Positions 46,037 to 55,466 are shown, counted from the stretch's first letter. The stretch: 64,000 nucleotides of DNA from Mesorhizobium ciceri biovar biserrulae WSM1271 (GCF_000185905.1 NC_014923.1:2379501-2443500); one strand, 5' to 3'. Numbers and translations are program-made. The notes: generated by a model from the sequence alone, not told the origin.

Positions 46037-47226
46037 CTAAGCCGGCTGCAACTCCCTGCGCGGTAGCGGCGGAAACGCGATGGCGATGCCGACCGCCCCG
46101 AGCCCGATAAGAGCCGAGCCGATGAACAGCCAGGAATAGTTGGCGTAGGCGTCGAACACCATGCCGCCGGCAAGCGGGCCCAGCGCCATGCCGAGGCTGG
46201 ACAGCATGGTGGCGGCGCCGAACACGGTGCCGAGGATGCGCTGGCCGAAATATTCGCGCGCCAGCACCGCATAGAGCGGCATGACGCCGCCATAGGTGGC
46301 ACCGAAGATAACGGCCAGCATGTAGAACTGCTCAAGCCGGCTGATCGAGAGATAGGCGGCAATGACGATCGCCTGGATCGCCAGGCCCGCGATCAGCACC
46401 GGCTTGACGCCCAGCCGGTCGGCCAGCACGCCGTAGAAGAGCCGGCCGCCGAGGCCTGCCAGGCCTTCCACACTGTAGATCGAGACCGCTGCCATGGGGG
46501 CGACGCCACACAGCATGGCATAGCTGACCATGTGGAAGATCGGCCCGGAATGCGCCGCGCAGCAGGCAAAGAAGGTCAGCCCCAGCACGATGAACTGCGG
46601 TGAGCGCAGCGCCTTGCCGACCGTCAGGCCGGCGCCTTCGGCAACCGGCGCGGAGCCGGTATCGGCCATGACGGGCTTTGGTGGTTGGCGCACCAGCAGC
46701 ACCGCCGGCAACAGCAATAGCCAGGCGGTAATGCCGATGTCGAACATGGCGGTGCGCCAGTCATAGGCGGAGATCAGCCAGCGGGCGAAGGGCGAAATCG
46801 TCATCGGCGCCACGCCCATGCCTGCCGAGACCAGCGAGACGGCGAGGCTACGGTTGGTGTCGAACCAGCCTGTGGTCAGCGCGATCATCGGCGCGAAAAA
46901 GGCGCTTGCCGCGAGGCCGACCAGCACGCCATAGGTAATCTGGAAGCTCAGCAGCGAACCGGCCCGGCTGGCCAGCACCAGCGCCAGCCCGAGCAGATCA
47001 CGACGATGCGGGCGCCAAAACGGTCCGATATCGCGCCCCAGGCGAAGCCGCCAAGGCCCATCACCAGGAAGTTGAGCGTCATGGCGCTCGAAATGCCGGC
47101 GCGCGACCAGTTGGTGTCGATCGCCATCGGCTCGAGAAAGATCGCCAGCGAAAACATCGTCCCGATGGCGACACAGGACATCAGCGCGCCAGCCGCGACG
47201 ATGACCCAACGATAGGAAAAGCTCAT
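46037..47226 (-). pseudogene. MFS transporter gene disrupted by a frameshift
   Basis: The N-terminal part is one frame from ATG 47226: MSFSYRWVIVAAGALMSCVAIGTMFSLAIFLEP, then GGFAWGAISDRFGARIVVI. The rest is in another frame (LLGLALVLASRAGSLLSFQITYGVLVG ... stop at 46037). The switch falls at about 46996 (+ strand GCAGATCAC); one missing base (ATCTG for ATCCTG) would rejoin them into a normal 12-helix MFS protein. It is either a recent knockout or a sequencing error. The joined product is about 396 residues, of the oxalate/formate-like monocarboxylate antiporter type. Confidence 0.8.
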
Positions 47227-47352
47227 TCAAATCTCCCATGCCAGAGGGCAGCGCTCAGCGCTGCTTGCATCCGAAGGACGCCGGCAGCGAGGCTGATCCT
47301 ACAATCCGGTTGCATTTTTTATCCAGTCTGGCCCGACGCCGTTTTCAGCAGA

Positions 47353-47811
47353 TCAGATCGGCAGTTCCGACGTGTATTTGATCGTCTGGCTGGGGACGTC
47401 GGTCTTGACGTTCTGCACGCCCTTGATGCGGCTCAGATGCTCCGACTGGAAGCGGCGGTAGTCGTCGATGCCGGCCGCCACTACGCGCACCATGGCGTCG
47501 CAATCGCCGAGCATCAGATAGCACTCCATCACCTGCGGCAGCTTGGCGACTTCGGTGGCGAAATGCTCGATCGTGTCCTCGTCCTGCGTCTTCAGCCAGA
47601 TGCGGGTGAAGAAGGTCAGACCCTTGCCGATGCTGGCCGGGTTGAGCACGGCGACGTAGCGGTCGATGACACCGGCTTCCTCCAGCAGCTTCACGCGACG
47701 CAGGCAAGGCGATGGCGACAGCCCGACCTCATTGGCCAGATCATTGTTGGCCATGCGGCCGTCGCGCTGCAGCGCCCGCAGAATCCGCTTGTCGATCTCA
47801 TCCAGCTTCAT
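47353..47811 (-). CDS. Lrp/AsnC-family transcriptional regulator
   Basis: A 152-residue regulator from MKLDEIDKRILRALQRDGRMANNDLANEVGLSPSPCLRRVKLLEEAGVI (HTH at about 4-50). An RAM/AsnC domain follows, with ECYLMLGDCDAMVRVVAAGIDDY. The ATG at 47811 is preferred to 47826 because the family begins there. It is divergent from azlCD (branched-chain amino-acid export), with 170 bases between. An Lrp-type regulator beside azlCD fits sensing of branched-chain amino acids. Confidence 0.93.
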   Translation of the reverse strand: MKLDEIDKRILRALQRDGRMANNDLANEVGLSPSPCLRRVKLLEEAGVIDRYVAVLNPASIGKGLTFFTRIWLKTQDEDTIEHFATEVAKLPQVMECYLMLGDCDAMVRVVAAGIDDYRRFQSEHLSRIKGVQNVKTDVPSQTIKYTSELPI

Positions 47812-47981
47812 GGCTACAGATTCCATCTATTCGAAAATTTGTAACATAAAATGCCAGAATTGGGCGAAATACAACAATCTCCGCAACCAAATTGCGGACC
47901 GATTTCGGTATGTTTGCTGCCGACATCAGTTGATTTCAAACGCAGGGAAGCGGCGGCCGCGAGGTCAGCCGATGAAGACAC

Positions 47982-48716
47982 ATGAGCATTTCACAGGCAG
48001 TCGAGACGGTGGCAGATGGTTCGAAATCCGAATTCCGCCGTGGCGTGGCGTCCTGCGCGCCGGTGCTGTTCGGCACCATCCCTTATGCGCTGGTGCTTGG
48101 CGCCCAGGCCACGCAGAAAGGCTTGAGCACGGTCGAACTGTCTGCCATGACAGGGCTGAACTTCGCCGGCGGCTCGGAATTCGCGGCGATCCAGTTGTGG
48201 ACGTCGCCGCCGCACATCGTGCTCATCGTCGCCATCACCTTCCTGGTCAACAGCCGTCACCTGCTGATGGGTGCGGCACTGGCGCCGTTCCTGCGCGACC
48301 TGCCACGGCGCAAGGTGTTTCCGGCGCTTTTCCTTATGTGCGATGAAAGCTGGGCGCTGGGCTTGGCCGATGCCAAACTGCGTGCTGCAGCCGGCATCAC
48401 GCCGGCCTTCAGCCCGCGCTATTATATGGGCGCGGCGCTGGCGATGTATCTCACCTGGGTGGCCTTCACCACGCTGGGTGCCTTGCTCGGTCCGATGCTC
48501 GGCCATGTCGAGACCTATGGTTTTGACATGGCGTTCCCGGCTGTCTTCCTGGTGCTGATGCGCGGCATGTGGACGGGTATGGCGGCGGCGCGGCCCTGGC
48601 TGGTCAGCCTGGTCGTTGCAGCACTGGTCTATCTCTTCGTTCCCGGTGCCTGGTATGTCGCCGCCGGCGCCATGTCGGGTCTGGTCGCGGCCTGGCTGAT
48701 GGCGGGTGATGCATGA
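47982..48716 (+). CDS. azlC: AzlC-family branched-chain amino-acid exporter subunit
   Basis: A 244-residue membrane protein with several helices: FRRGVASCAPVLFGTIPYALVLGAQATQKGLSTVELSAMTGLNFAGGSEFAAIQLW and LLMGAALAPFLRDLPRRKVFPALFLMCDESWAL, which is the AzlC signature (GGSQFA-like and DE-S region). With AzlD it forms the branched-chain amino-acid permease. It overlaps the next gene by an ATGA. It is divergent from an Lrp regulator. Confidence 0.92.
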   Translation: MSISQAVETVADGSKSEFRRGVASCAPVLFGTIPYALVLGAQATQKGLSTVELSAMTGLNFAGGSEFAAIQLWTSPPHIVLIVAITFLVNSRHLLMGAALAPFLRDLPRRKVFPALFLMCDESWALGLADAKLRAAAGITPAFSPRYYMGAALAMYLTWVAFTTLGALLGPMLGHVETYGFDMAFPAVFLVLMRGMWTGMAAARPWLVSLVVAALVYLFVPGAWYVAAGAMSGLVAAWLMAGDA

Positions 48717-49012
48717 TTGATGCCGTGACCCTTCTCACCATCGTGCTGATGGCCGGCGTCACTTACCTGACGCGGATCGGCGGCTATGTCGTCCTGCGCA
48801 ACCGCACGCTGGGCGCCCGTGCCACGGCTGTGATGGAAGCTGCGCCCGGCTGCGTGCTGATCTCTGTCATCGCACCGGCCTTTGTATCGAAGTCCCCGGC
48901 GGATCTTCTGGCGCTGGCTGTTACTCTGGCAGCCGCCACGCGGTTTTCCATGCTGCCGACCGTGCTGATCGGGGTCGCTTCGGCGGGGTTGCTCAGGCAT
49001 TTCATTGGGTAG
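48713..49012 (+). CDS. azlD: AzlD-family branched-chain amino-acid transport protein
   Basis: A 99-residue, four-helix protein: AVTLLTIVLMAGVTYLTRIGGYVVLRNRTLGARATAVMEAAPGCVLISVIAPAF. It overlaps the azlC stop by four bases (ATGA), so the two are translationally coupled. The partner AzlC is directly upstream, and the two together should export branched-chain amino acids. Confidence 0.92.
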   Translation: MIDAVTLLTIVLMAGVTYLTRIGGYVVLRNRTLGARATAVMEAAPGCVLISVIAPAFVSKSPADLLALAVTLAAATRFSMLPTVLIGVASAGLLRHFIG

Positions 49013-49018
49013 TCTAGA

Positions 49019-51592
49019 CTACAGCCTTGGATCTATTGGCTCGCTCTCCAGCGCCAGGACGCCGAAAACACACTCGTGGACACGCCGTAGGGGCTGCCTG
49101 GCGACAAACCGCTTCAGCGCCTCGTGACCGAGCGCGAACTCCCGGAGCGCCAGACTACGCTTGCCACCTAAGCCTCGTTCCCGCAGGCGCACGAGATTGT
49201 CCGGTGCGTCGTATTCAGGGCCATATATGATGCGCAGATACTCCCGGCCGCGCACCTTCAGCGCCGGCTGGATAACCCCCTTCTTGTTCCGGCTGACGAA
49301 GTCGCGCGGCTTCACCACCATGCCTTCGCCGCCCGAGCCGGTCAGCGTCTCCCACCAGGCAACAGCCTCGGCACAAGCGCCGGCGTCGGCCAGATCTACC
49401 ACCCGCCATTGTGTTCGCGTTACCACGCCGGCAGCCAGGCGCTCTGCAAGTGTCATGTGCCAAACGTGGTCATGATCGAACCAGACACGTCCCTCGCTGG
49501 CGAGCAGGTGGAATGGTGCGACCTTCAGGTCCTCGATGCCCGAGACAGGCCACACGTAAGGCGCCCAAGCGGTAGCGTATCTGGCCGCGCGCGCGGCCCG
49601 GTCCTCAAGGCGAGCGTCCAGCGAGGCCGCATCGATGCCACGCGCCATCGCACGGGCCAGCGCCTCGCGACTGGCTTGGAGGCCTGCGGCCGCAGACGTC
49701 GCTACTGGTGCATACTGGCTTTCAATCAGGCTGCTGGCCTTGGCCGACCAGGGCATGATCTCGGCGTCCAGCAGCAGCCAATCGCTGTTCAATTCCTTCC
49801 ATAGGTCCACAGCCTCGACTCTGGCGCGGAGGCGGGCGAGCAGGCCCTCCGTCATGCCAGTGCCGTTGAAAAAGGAGCGTCCGGTCCGGGTCCAGATCGC
49901 GCCGGTCTCGTCGCCAGGGACCCCGAACCGGTCGCGCGCCGCCTGTGCGTCTCGGCACAGCGCGATGACTGCCCGCGAACCCATGTGCTTCTCCTCGCAA
50001 ACGATTTGGGTGACGCCACGCTCGCGGAAATGGGCGAAGGCCTCCTCGGGGCGCTCCAGCCAGCCGCTTTGGCTGCTGGTCTCCGATGGCGACATCGTCG
50101 GTGGCAGATACATCAACCACTGCGGCGACAATGCGAAACGGCTCATCACCTCAAGTGCTGCCGACGCGTTCTCCTCGGCCACAACGACCCGGCCCCTCAG
50201 TTCGGTCTCGATCCAACGTCGACCGGAGACATCCTCATAGTCGAGCACCCCGTCGGCGTCGGCCTGTGCCGATCTGCCCAGACCGGAGGACCCACCTAGT
50301 GGGCGCACCGGTTCGGACCAAGTCTGGATTGCCGGCACCTCGACCAGTTCGCGTTCCGGCCAGCGCAAGGCCGTCAGTTTGCCGCCGAACACGCAACCGG
50401 TGTCGATACACAGCGTGTTGTTGACCCATTCGGCCGACAGCACCGGCGTGTGCCCGTAGACCACGGCGGTCTTGCCGCGATAGGCGGCAGTCCAATCGGC
50501 ACGGACGGGCAGGCCGAATTCGTCGATTTCGCCAGTGGTTTCGCCATAGAGGGCGAACTCGCGCACAGCGCCGGAGCCACGTCCGATCATCTCTTCCTTG
50601 AGGCCGGCATGGGCGACGGCGAGGCGTCCGTCATCCAGCCAGACGTGGCTGCGCAGGCTGTCGAGGAAGGCCGGCAAAGCCTCTCGCAGGCCGCGATCCT
50701 GAGCGCCCAGCTGATCGATGGTTTGTTGCAGGCCGTGGGCAATCGTCACCTTGCGGCCCTCCAGCCAACGGCTGAGCTTGCGTTCGTGATTGCCCTGGAC
50801 ACAGTAGGCGGCTCCGGCCGCGACCATGCTCATGGCGATGCGCAAGGTGTCGGGCACGTTGGGACCGCGATCGACGAGGTCGCCGACAAAGACGATCTTG
50901 CGGCCTTCCGGCGGTGTCACAGCGACGATTCGTTCGCCATGATCCTCGGACCAGGCGACGCTGTAACCGAGTTGAGCGAGCAAGGCCTGAAGTTCATCGG
51001 CGCAGCCGTGGATGTCGCCTATGATATCGAACGGACCGTGGTGGTCGCGCTTGTCGGTCCACAATGGCTGGCGCGTGACCCTGGCGGTGTCGATACTGGC
51101 CTCGCTGGTAAGCTTCCAGACCTGGCGGAAACCTTCGCGTTGCAGCCCGCCGAGGCCCTTGCGAATTTCGGTGGTCATGCGCTGGACCACGCCGGCGCCG
51201 AATGGCCGGTCGGGTCGCAACGCGTTGCGAGCGACGCAGACGTCGACACCTGGATCGATGACCACGGCGACCGGCAAGGTGTGCCACTTGCGCGCAAGTT
51301 CGATCCAGGCCTTGCGGTCAGCGGCTCGCACGTTGGTGGCATCGATGACGGCCAGCTTGCGATACTTGAGCCGTTTGCTGGCAATCTCGCGCGCCAAATC
51401 GAAGGCATCTGCCGAGACATCCTGATCAGTCTCGTTGTCGCTGACTAGCGCGCGGCAGCGATCCGAGGAGATGATTTCTGTCGGCAGGAAGTGCCTGGCG
51501 GCGAAGGTCGACTTGCCTGATCCCGTCGATCCGATCAGCACGACCAGGGCGAAGTCAGGGATGGCGAGATCGGTCTTGTCGGGCTCTCTCAT
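49019..51592 (-). CDS. pnkp: Polynucleotide kinase-phosphatase-ligase Pnkp (RNA repair)
   Basis: An 857-residue three-domain RNA-end repair enzyme. The kinase P-loop GSTGSGKS is at 21-28. The metallophosphoesterase has IIGDIHGCADELQ (about 186-198), FVGDLVDRGPNVPD and QGNHERKLS. The C-terminal ligase-like adenylyltransferase has the nucleotidyl motif EEKHMGSRAVIAL and later GGEGMVVKPRDFV. It lies after hen1 with a 4-base overlap. In known systems Pnkp and Hen1 repair RNAs cut by ribotoxins; the pair here is complete. Confidence 0.95.
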   Translation of the reverse strand: MREPDKTDLAIPDFALVVLIGSTGSGKSTFAARHFLPTEIISSDRCRALVSDNETDQDVSADAFDLAREIASKRLKYRKLAVIDATNVRAADRKAWIELARKWHTLPVAVVIDPGVDVCVARNALRPDRPFGAGVVQRMTTEIRKGLGGLQREGFRQVWKLTSEASIDTARVTRQPLWTDKRDHHGPFDIIGDIHGCADELQALLAQLGYSVAWSEDHGERIVAVTPPEGRKIVFVGDLVDRGPNVPDTLRIAMSMVAAGAAYCVQGNHERKLSRWLEGRKVTIAHGLQQTIDQLGAQDRGLREALPAFLDSLRSHVWLDDGRLAVAHAGLKEEMIGRGSGAVREFALYGETTGEIDEFGLPVRADWTAAYRGKTAVVYGHTPVLSAEWVNNTLCIDTGCVFGGKLTALRWPERELVEVPAIQTWSEPVRPLGGSSGLGRSAQADADGVLDYEDVSGRRWIETELRGRVVVAEENASAALEVMSRFALSPQWLMYLPPTMSPSETSSQSGWLERPEEAFAHFRERGVTQIVCEEKHMGSRAVIALCRDAQAARDRFGVPGDETGAIWTRTGRSFFNGTGMTEGLLARLRARVEAVDLWKELNSDWLLLDAEIMPWSAKASSLIESQYAPVATSAAAGLQASREALARAMARGIDAASLDARLEDRAARAARYATAWAPYVWPVSGIEDLKVAPFHLLASEGRVWFDHDHVWHMTLAERLAAGVVTRTQWRVVDLADAGACAEAVAWWETLTGSGGEGMVVKPRDFVSRNKKGVIQPALKVRGREYLRIIYGPEYDAPDNLVRLRERGLGGKRSLALREFALGHEALKRFVARQPLRRVHECVFGVLALESEPIDPRL

Positions 51593-52971
51593 CGGGTGAA
51601 CACCGCCATCTGTGTCGGCGCCCCCAGGACTGGGTGCACGGCTCCGATGTCGCTGAATGCGGCGCTGTAGCCATAGGCCTTGCCGATCCGGGCCGCCCAG
51701 GCTTCAAACCGAACGCGGCTCCATTCGAAACGGTGATCCGGATGGCGAAAGGCGCCGGGAGCCAGATTGGGAAACAAGGCGTTATAATCGGCGTTGGGCG
51801 TGGTCACGATCACGGTTTTGGGCGCCGTCTCGCCGAAGACAACACGTTCGATCAGGGGCAATCTGTCTTCGTCGAGATGCTCGATGACCTCCACCAACAC
51901 GGCAACATCAGCTTCTGCCCAGCGGCTGTCGCGATATGTCAGCGATCCATGCATCAGCGTGACACGGCCTTCGGGCGGTCCGCCGAACTCGTTCAGCTTG
52001 AGACGCTTGGCAGCCCGTTCCAGCTCACGAACGGCAGGGTCGAGTCCGAACATCTTGTGGACCCATCGTTCGCGCACGAGCCGATAGAGAAGCTTGCCTT
52101 CGCCGCATCCCAGATCTGCAATACTGGTCGCGCCGGTCGCGCGGATGGCTCGGACCACGGCGTCCATGCGCAGGTCATTCAGTCGGATGGGCGCCTCGAG
52201 CGCTTCCTCGGGCGCAATCCGGGCTTCGGGAGGCAGGGCCTCACCAGCCGTCTCGGGAGCCAGTCGCTCTAGGGCGATGCGGGCCAACGCACCCCGGTTG
52301 CGCAGATAACGGCGCACGATTAGGTCTTTGGCTGGGTGGTTTTCCAGCCAGCCTTCGCCTTTGGACAGCAGCTTGTCGATCTCGGCCTCGCCAACCCAGT
52401 AGTGCTTGGCGTCGTCCATCACCGGGATCAGGACATAGAGGTGATTGAGCAGGCTGCTTAGCCGGCCGGTGCCGGTCAGCCTAAGATGACCGTATCGGGG
52501 GCCGCCTGTGTTGGATCCAATAGTTTCGATCGGCGTCAGGTCAACGGACCATCCCAAGGGTTCGAACAGACCCCGCACGAGAGCCTCGCCGCCGCGCATC
52601 GGCAGCGGGGTCACCACGGTTTCGAGCGGCAGGTCGCTGTCGGCCAGTTGCTGGCGTTCCTTTGATATGCCGGTCATCGCGGTTCGCAGCGCCTTATTCA
52701 ATGCCACTGACAGGAAGGACGATGCCGCATACGGGCGGTCGTTCACATACTGGTCCAACAAGCCTTCTGCCTGCCCCTTGCCTCGCACTAGCCCTATAGG
52801 GTCGACGTCTAGCAGAAGTACGGCCTCGCAACGCTCGTCGGTCGCTTCCGGATAGAACAGCCAAGCCTTGCCGAAGGATAGGTCAGTCTCGTGCAGACGT
52901 TCGGGGTGCTTGTGCAGCAAGAAGCCGAGATCTGTGGCCGGACGTTGCGTTGTAGCGACGGAAAGGAACAT
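51589..52971 (-). CDS. hen1: 3'-terminal RNA ribose 2'-O-methyltransferase Hen1
   Basis: A 460-residue protein. The N-terminal half is the bacterial Hen1 ligase-activating region (MFLSVATTQRPATDLGFLLHKHPERL). The C-terminal methyltransferase has the SAM motif SIADLGCGEGKLLYRLV and the metal-binding EVIEHLDEDRL, plus the conserved HRFEW (HPDHRFEWSRVRF). It marks the 3' end of repaired RNA by 2'-O-methylation. The start at 52971 is chosen because the family begins MxLxxxTT; the frame extends 27 residues further. It overlaps pnkp by 4 bases. Confidence 0.94.
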   Translation of the reverse strand: MFLSVATTQRPATDLGFLLHKHPERLHETDLSFGKAWLFYPEATDERCEAVLLLDVDPIGLVRGKGQAEGLLDQYVNDRPYAASSFLSVALNKALRTAMTGISKERQQLADSDLPLETVVTPLPMRGGEALVRGLFEPLGWSVDLTPIETIGSNTGGPRYGHLRLTGTGRLSSLLNHLYVLIPVMDDAKHYWVGEAEIDKLLSKGEGWLENHPAKDLIVRRYLRNRGALARIALERLAPETAGEALPPEARIAPEEALEAPIRLNDLRMDAVVRAIRATGATSIADLGCGEGKLLYRLVRERWVHKMFGLDPAVRELERAAKRLKLNEFGGPPEGRVTLMHGSLTYRDSRWAEADVAVLVEVIEHLDEDRLPLIERVVFGETAPKTVIVTTPNADYNALFPNLAPGAFRHPDHRFEWSRVRFEAWAARIGKAYGYSAAFSDIGAVHPVLGAPTQMAVFTR

Positions 52972-53075
52972 CGGCGACCGATAACGCAGAACAGCAGAAT
53001 AACCAATGGCGTTGCGCTGCAATTTATCCAACGCAATACATCCATTTTCCACACGTAACTTTGTCGCGCCGCCAA

Positions 53076-53109
53076 GAAAAAGGCAGGCGCGTACGCGCCT
53101 GCCTTTTTC
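53076..53109 (-). terminator. Bidirectional terminator between azoR and hen1
   Basis: AGGCAGGCGCGT (53081-53092) and ACGCGCCTGCCT (53093-53104) make a perfect 24-base palindrome, flanked by AAAAA before and TTTTT after. On the minus strand it ends azoR transcription 27 bases past its stop and separates it from hen1; it can also stop rightward transcripts. Confidence 0.93.
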
Positions 53110-53135
53110 AATTTCGGGTGGGTGGCCGCAGCGCC

Positions 53136-53771
53136 TTATGCGGCAGCCGCGACGTCCCGGCTGGCGGCCACAACGGCGTCGACCTTGGCGGTCGCCTTGG
53201 CGAGCGCTGCTGTCACCGCGTCAGGACCCATGCCAACGCCTTCGATGCGGATGACATCGACATCGGTCATGCCGAGGAAGCCGAGCACGCCACGCAGGTA
53301 GGGAATGGCGTGATCGAACTGCACGGCCGCACCTTCCGAATAGATGCCGCCGGAAGCCAGCACGATATAGACCTTCTTGCCGGTGACCAGACCCTTGGGG
53401 CCGTTCTCGCCATAGGCAAAGCTCTTGCCGGAGCGGGAGATGTGGTCGACCCATGACTTCAGGGTCGAGGAGATGTTGAAGTTGATGAAGCCGGTGGCCA
53501 GGATCACCGTGTCGGCGGCGAATAGCTCGTCGAGCACGACATCGGAGACGCCGACGACTTCAGCCTGGCGCGGGGTGCGCGCTTCGGCCGGGGTATAGAT
53601 GCCCGTCGCATAGTCGGTATCGATGTGCGGCAACGGATTGGCGACGAGGTCGCGCACGACGAGCGTGTTCGACGGATCGGCGGCGACGAGCTTTTCGGCG
53701 AATTCGGTGGCGATGCGGGTCGAATGCGATGCAGCGCCGCGCGGGCTCGAAGTGACAAGAAGAATGGACAT
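53136..53771 (-). CDS. azoR: FMN-dependent NADH-azoreductase
   Basis: A 211-residue flavodoxin-fold oxidoreductase. SILLVTSSPRGAASHSTRIATEFAEKL is the FMN-phosphate-binding start. VILATGFINFNISSTLKSWVDHISRSGKSFAYGENGPKGLVTGKKVYIVLASGG matches AzoR. AzoR-type enzymes reduce quinones and azo dyes with NADH. GAGAGAGCCC precedes the start. It is divergent from a LysR gene at 53885, its probable regulator. Confidence 0.94.
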   Translation of the reverse strand: MSILLVTSSPRGAASHSTRIATEFAEKLVAADPSNTLVVRDLVANPLPHIDTDYATGIYTPAEARTPRQAEVVGVSDVVLDELFAADTVILATGFINFNISSTLKSWVDHISRSGKSFAYGENGPKGLVTGKKVYIVLASGGIYSEGAAVQFDHAIPYLRGVLGFLGMTDVDVIRIEGVGMGPDAVTAALAKATAKVDAVVAASRDVAAAA

Positions 53772-53884
53772 TTTGGGCTCTCTCCAGCGGTTGGAATGGT
53801 TTGTCCCGCCAGATATGGGGCTTTCGATCCATTCAATAAACTGGTATATTTTCTATACGATCAATCCATAAGTTGGATATAACG

Positions 53885-54841
53885 ATGCAGCCCAACCCGA
53901 CGCTCGATCAACTTCAGATCTTTGTGACAGTCGCCGAAGCCGGCAGCTTCTCGGCCGCCGGCCGCAAGCTCAACCGGGCACAGTCCGTCATCAGCTACGG
54001 CATCGCCAATCTCGAGGCACAGCTTGGGCTGAAACTGTTCGATCGCGAGGGCACGCGCGAGCCGCAATTGACGGAGATCGGCCGGGCGATGCTGGAGGAC
54101 GCACGGCGCATGATCGGCGTGCTGCAGCGCATCCGCTCGCGCGTCGACGGCCACCACCAGGGGCTCGAGGCCGAGGTCGCGCTGTCGGTCGACGCGACGC
54201 TGCCGTCACCGGTGCTGGTTCGGGTGCTGAAGGCATTCGAGGCGCAGTTTCCGACCGTGATGCTGCGGCTGCACATCGGCACGCTCGGCCTGATCCCCGA
54301 CCATGTCGTCAGCGGGCAGGCCGACCTTGGCATTGGCGGCCTGCTGGGCGATGTCGACGTGAACCTTGTGCGCATCGGCTTCATGTCGATCGTGCTGGCC
54401 GCCGCGCCCACTCACCCGCTGGCCTTGCTGCCGAAACCGGTGGCGATCGAGGATGCACGCGAACACACCCAACTTGTCGTCACCGACCAGTCGGAGCGCA
54501 CCAAGGGGCGCGACTTCGGCGTCTATGCCTACCGTACCTGGCGGCTGACGGATGTCCGCACCAAGCATATGCTGATGCGCGAGGGGCTGGGCTGGGGCGG
54601 GCTGCCGCGCTGGCTGATATCAGACGACCTGGCGAGCGGCCGGCTGGTCGAGATCGACCTCGAATCCTTCAGGGAGGTGAGCTCGCCGCTGTTTGCCATG
54701 CATCGCAGCGATCGCAGTCCGAAGCCGGCGGCGGCCTGGCTGATCGACCAGTTCAAGCGCCAGCTCGGCTGCTTCAACGAGTTCGAACCGGGCGAGGTGC
54801 CGGATGAGGAGCACGAGACAGCCCATCGATCAGCGCCATGA
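53885..54841 (+). CDS. LysR-family transcriptional regulator
   Basis: A 318-residue LysR regulator. The winged helix is at about 5-62 (PTLDQLQIFVTVAEAGSFSAAGRKLNRAQSVISYGIANLEAQLGLKLFDREGTREPQLTEIG). An effector domain follows, with RMLMREGLGWGGLPRWLISDDLASGRL. The ATG at 53885 is preferred to the TTG at 53873. It is divergent from azoR, so regulation of azoR by quinone or electrophile stress is likely. Its 3' end overlaps the convergent tetR by 68 bases. Confidence 0.92.
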   Translation: MQPNPTLDQLQIFVTVAEAGSFSAAGRKLNRAQSVISYGIANLEAQLGLKLFDREGTREPQLTEIGRAMLEDARRMIGVLQRIRSRVDGHHQGLEAEVALSVDATLPSPVLVRVLKAFEAQFPTVMLRLHIGTLGLIPDHVVSGQADLGIGGLLGDVDVNLVRIGFMSIVLAAAPTHPLALLPKPVAIEDAREHTQLVVTDQSERTKGRDFGVYAYRTWRLTDVRTKHMLMREGLGWGGLPRWLISDDLASGRLVEIDLESFREVSSPLFAMHRSDRSPKPAAAWLIDQFKRQLGCFNEFEPGEVPDEEHETAHRSAP

Positions 54842-55400
54842 GCACGGCACGGTAGTCCTCGGCCGAGGCGCCGGCCTCGATGGCCAGGGCGGCACGGTCG
54901 AAGGCGGATGCCAGCAGAGCGGTCAGCGCGTCGGCCGGCAATCTCGTCATCGTCTGCGCCCGCATCGCCGCGACCAGCCCTTCTCGCAGAGAGCGGTTGC
55001 CGTGGCGATTGTCGATCGCGTCCATGGCGGCGCGGCCAAGCACGGCCGGGCCGTCGAGCAGCAGCAGCCGCGTGCGTCCGGGCGCGCGCATGGCGGCGAG
55101 ATAGGCGTCGGAGCCGGCAATCAGCGCGTCATGGGCAAACAGCGATGGCGGCGAGGCGCGCTCGATCTCCTCGGCGACCGCTGCCGCCTCCTGCTCGACC
55201 ACGGCAGCAAACAGTGCCTGCTTGTCAGCAAAATGATGGTAGAGCGCGCCGCGCGTCACGCCGGCGGCGGCGACGATCTCCGGCGTGCCGGTCTCGGAAT
55301 AGGATTTCTCCGTGAACAGCTTTCGCGCCGCGGCAATCAGGTGGGCGCGCGTCGCTTCGGTGCGGTCGCGGTTGGAACGACGCGCGAAATCGTGTTGCAT
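54774..55400 (-). CDS. TetR-family transcriptional regulator
   Basis: A 208-residue TetR repressor. The HTH is at about 15-62 (RTEATRAHLIAAARKLFTEKSYSETGTPEIVAAAGVTRGALYHHFADKQALF). The C-terminal domain resembles the TetR_C_33-like type (ALTALLASAFDRAALAIEAGASAEDYRAVLMALIDGL). It is divergent from a VOC-family gene (55467) over twin operators (55401-55445), so it probably represses both. It overlaps the 3' end of the convergent lysR. Confidence 0.93.
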   Translation of the reverse strand: MQHDFARRSNRDRTEATRAHLIAAARKLFTEKSYSETGTPEIVAAAGVTRGALYHHFADKQALFAAVVEQEAAAVAEEIERASPPSLFAHDALIAGSDAYLAAMRAPGRTRLLLLDGPAVLGRAAMDAIDNRHGNRSLREGLVAAMRAQTMTRLPADALTALLASAFDRAALAIEAGASAEDYRAVLMALIDGLSRAPHPAPRPVRTR

Positions 55401-55445
55401 ACATGCAGCCTGTATGTTAATTCAGTTTACATGCAGACTGTATGT
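55401..55445. promoter_or_regulatory. Twin TetR-type operators
   Basis: ACATGCAGCCTGTATGT (55401-55417) and ACATGCAGACTGTATGT (55429-55445) are near-identical 17-base dyads with arms ACATGCAG/CTGTATGT, 28 bases apart. They directly abut the tetR start and lie 22 bases before the VOC gene start. Both genes should be repressed from here. Confidence 0.85.
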
Positions 55446-55466
55446 TAATTGACGGGAGAAGGAAAG

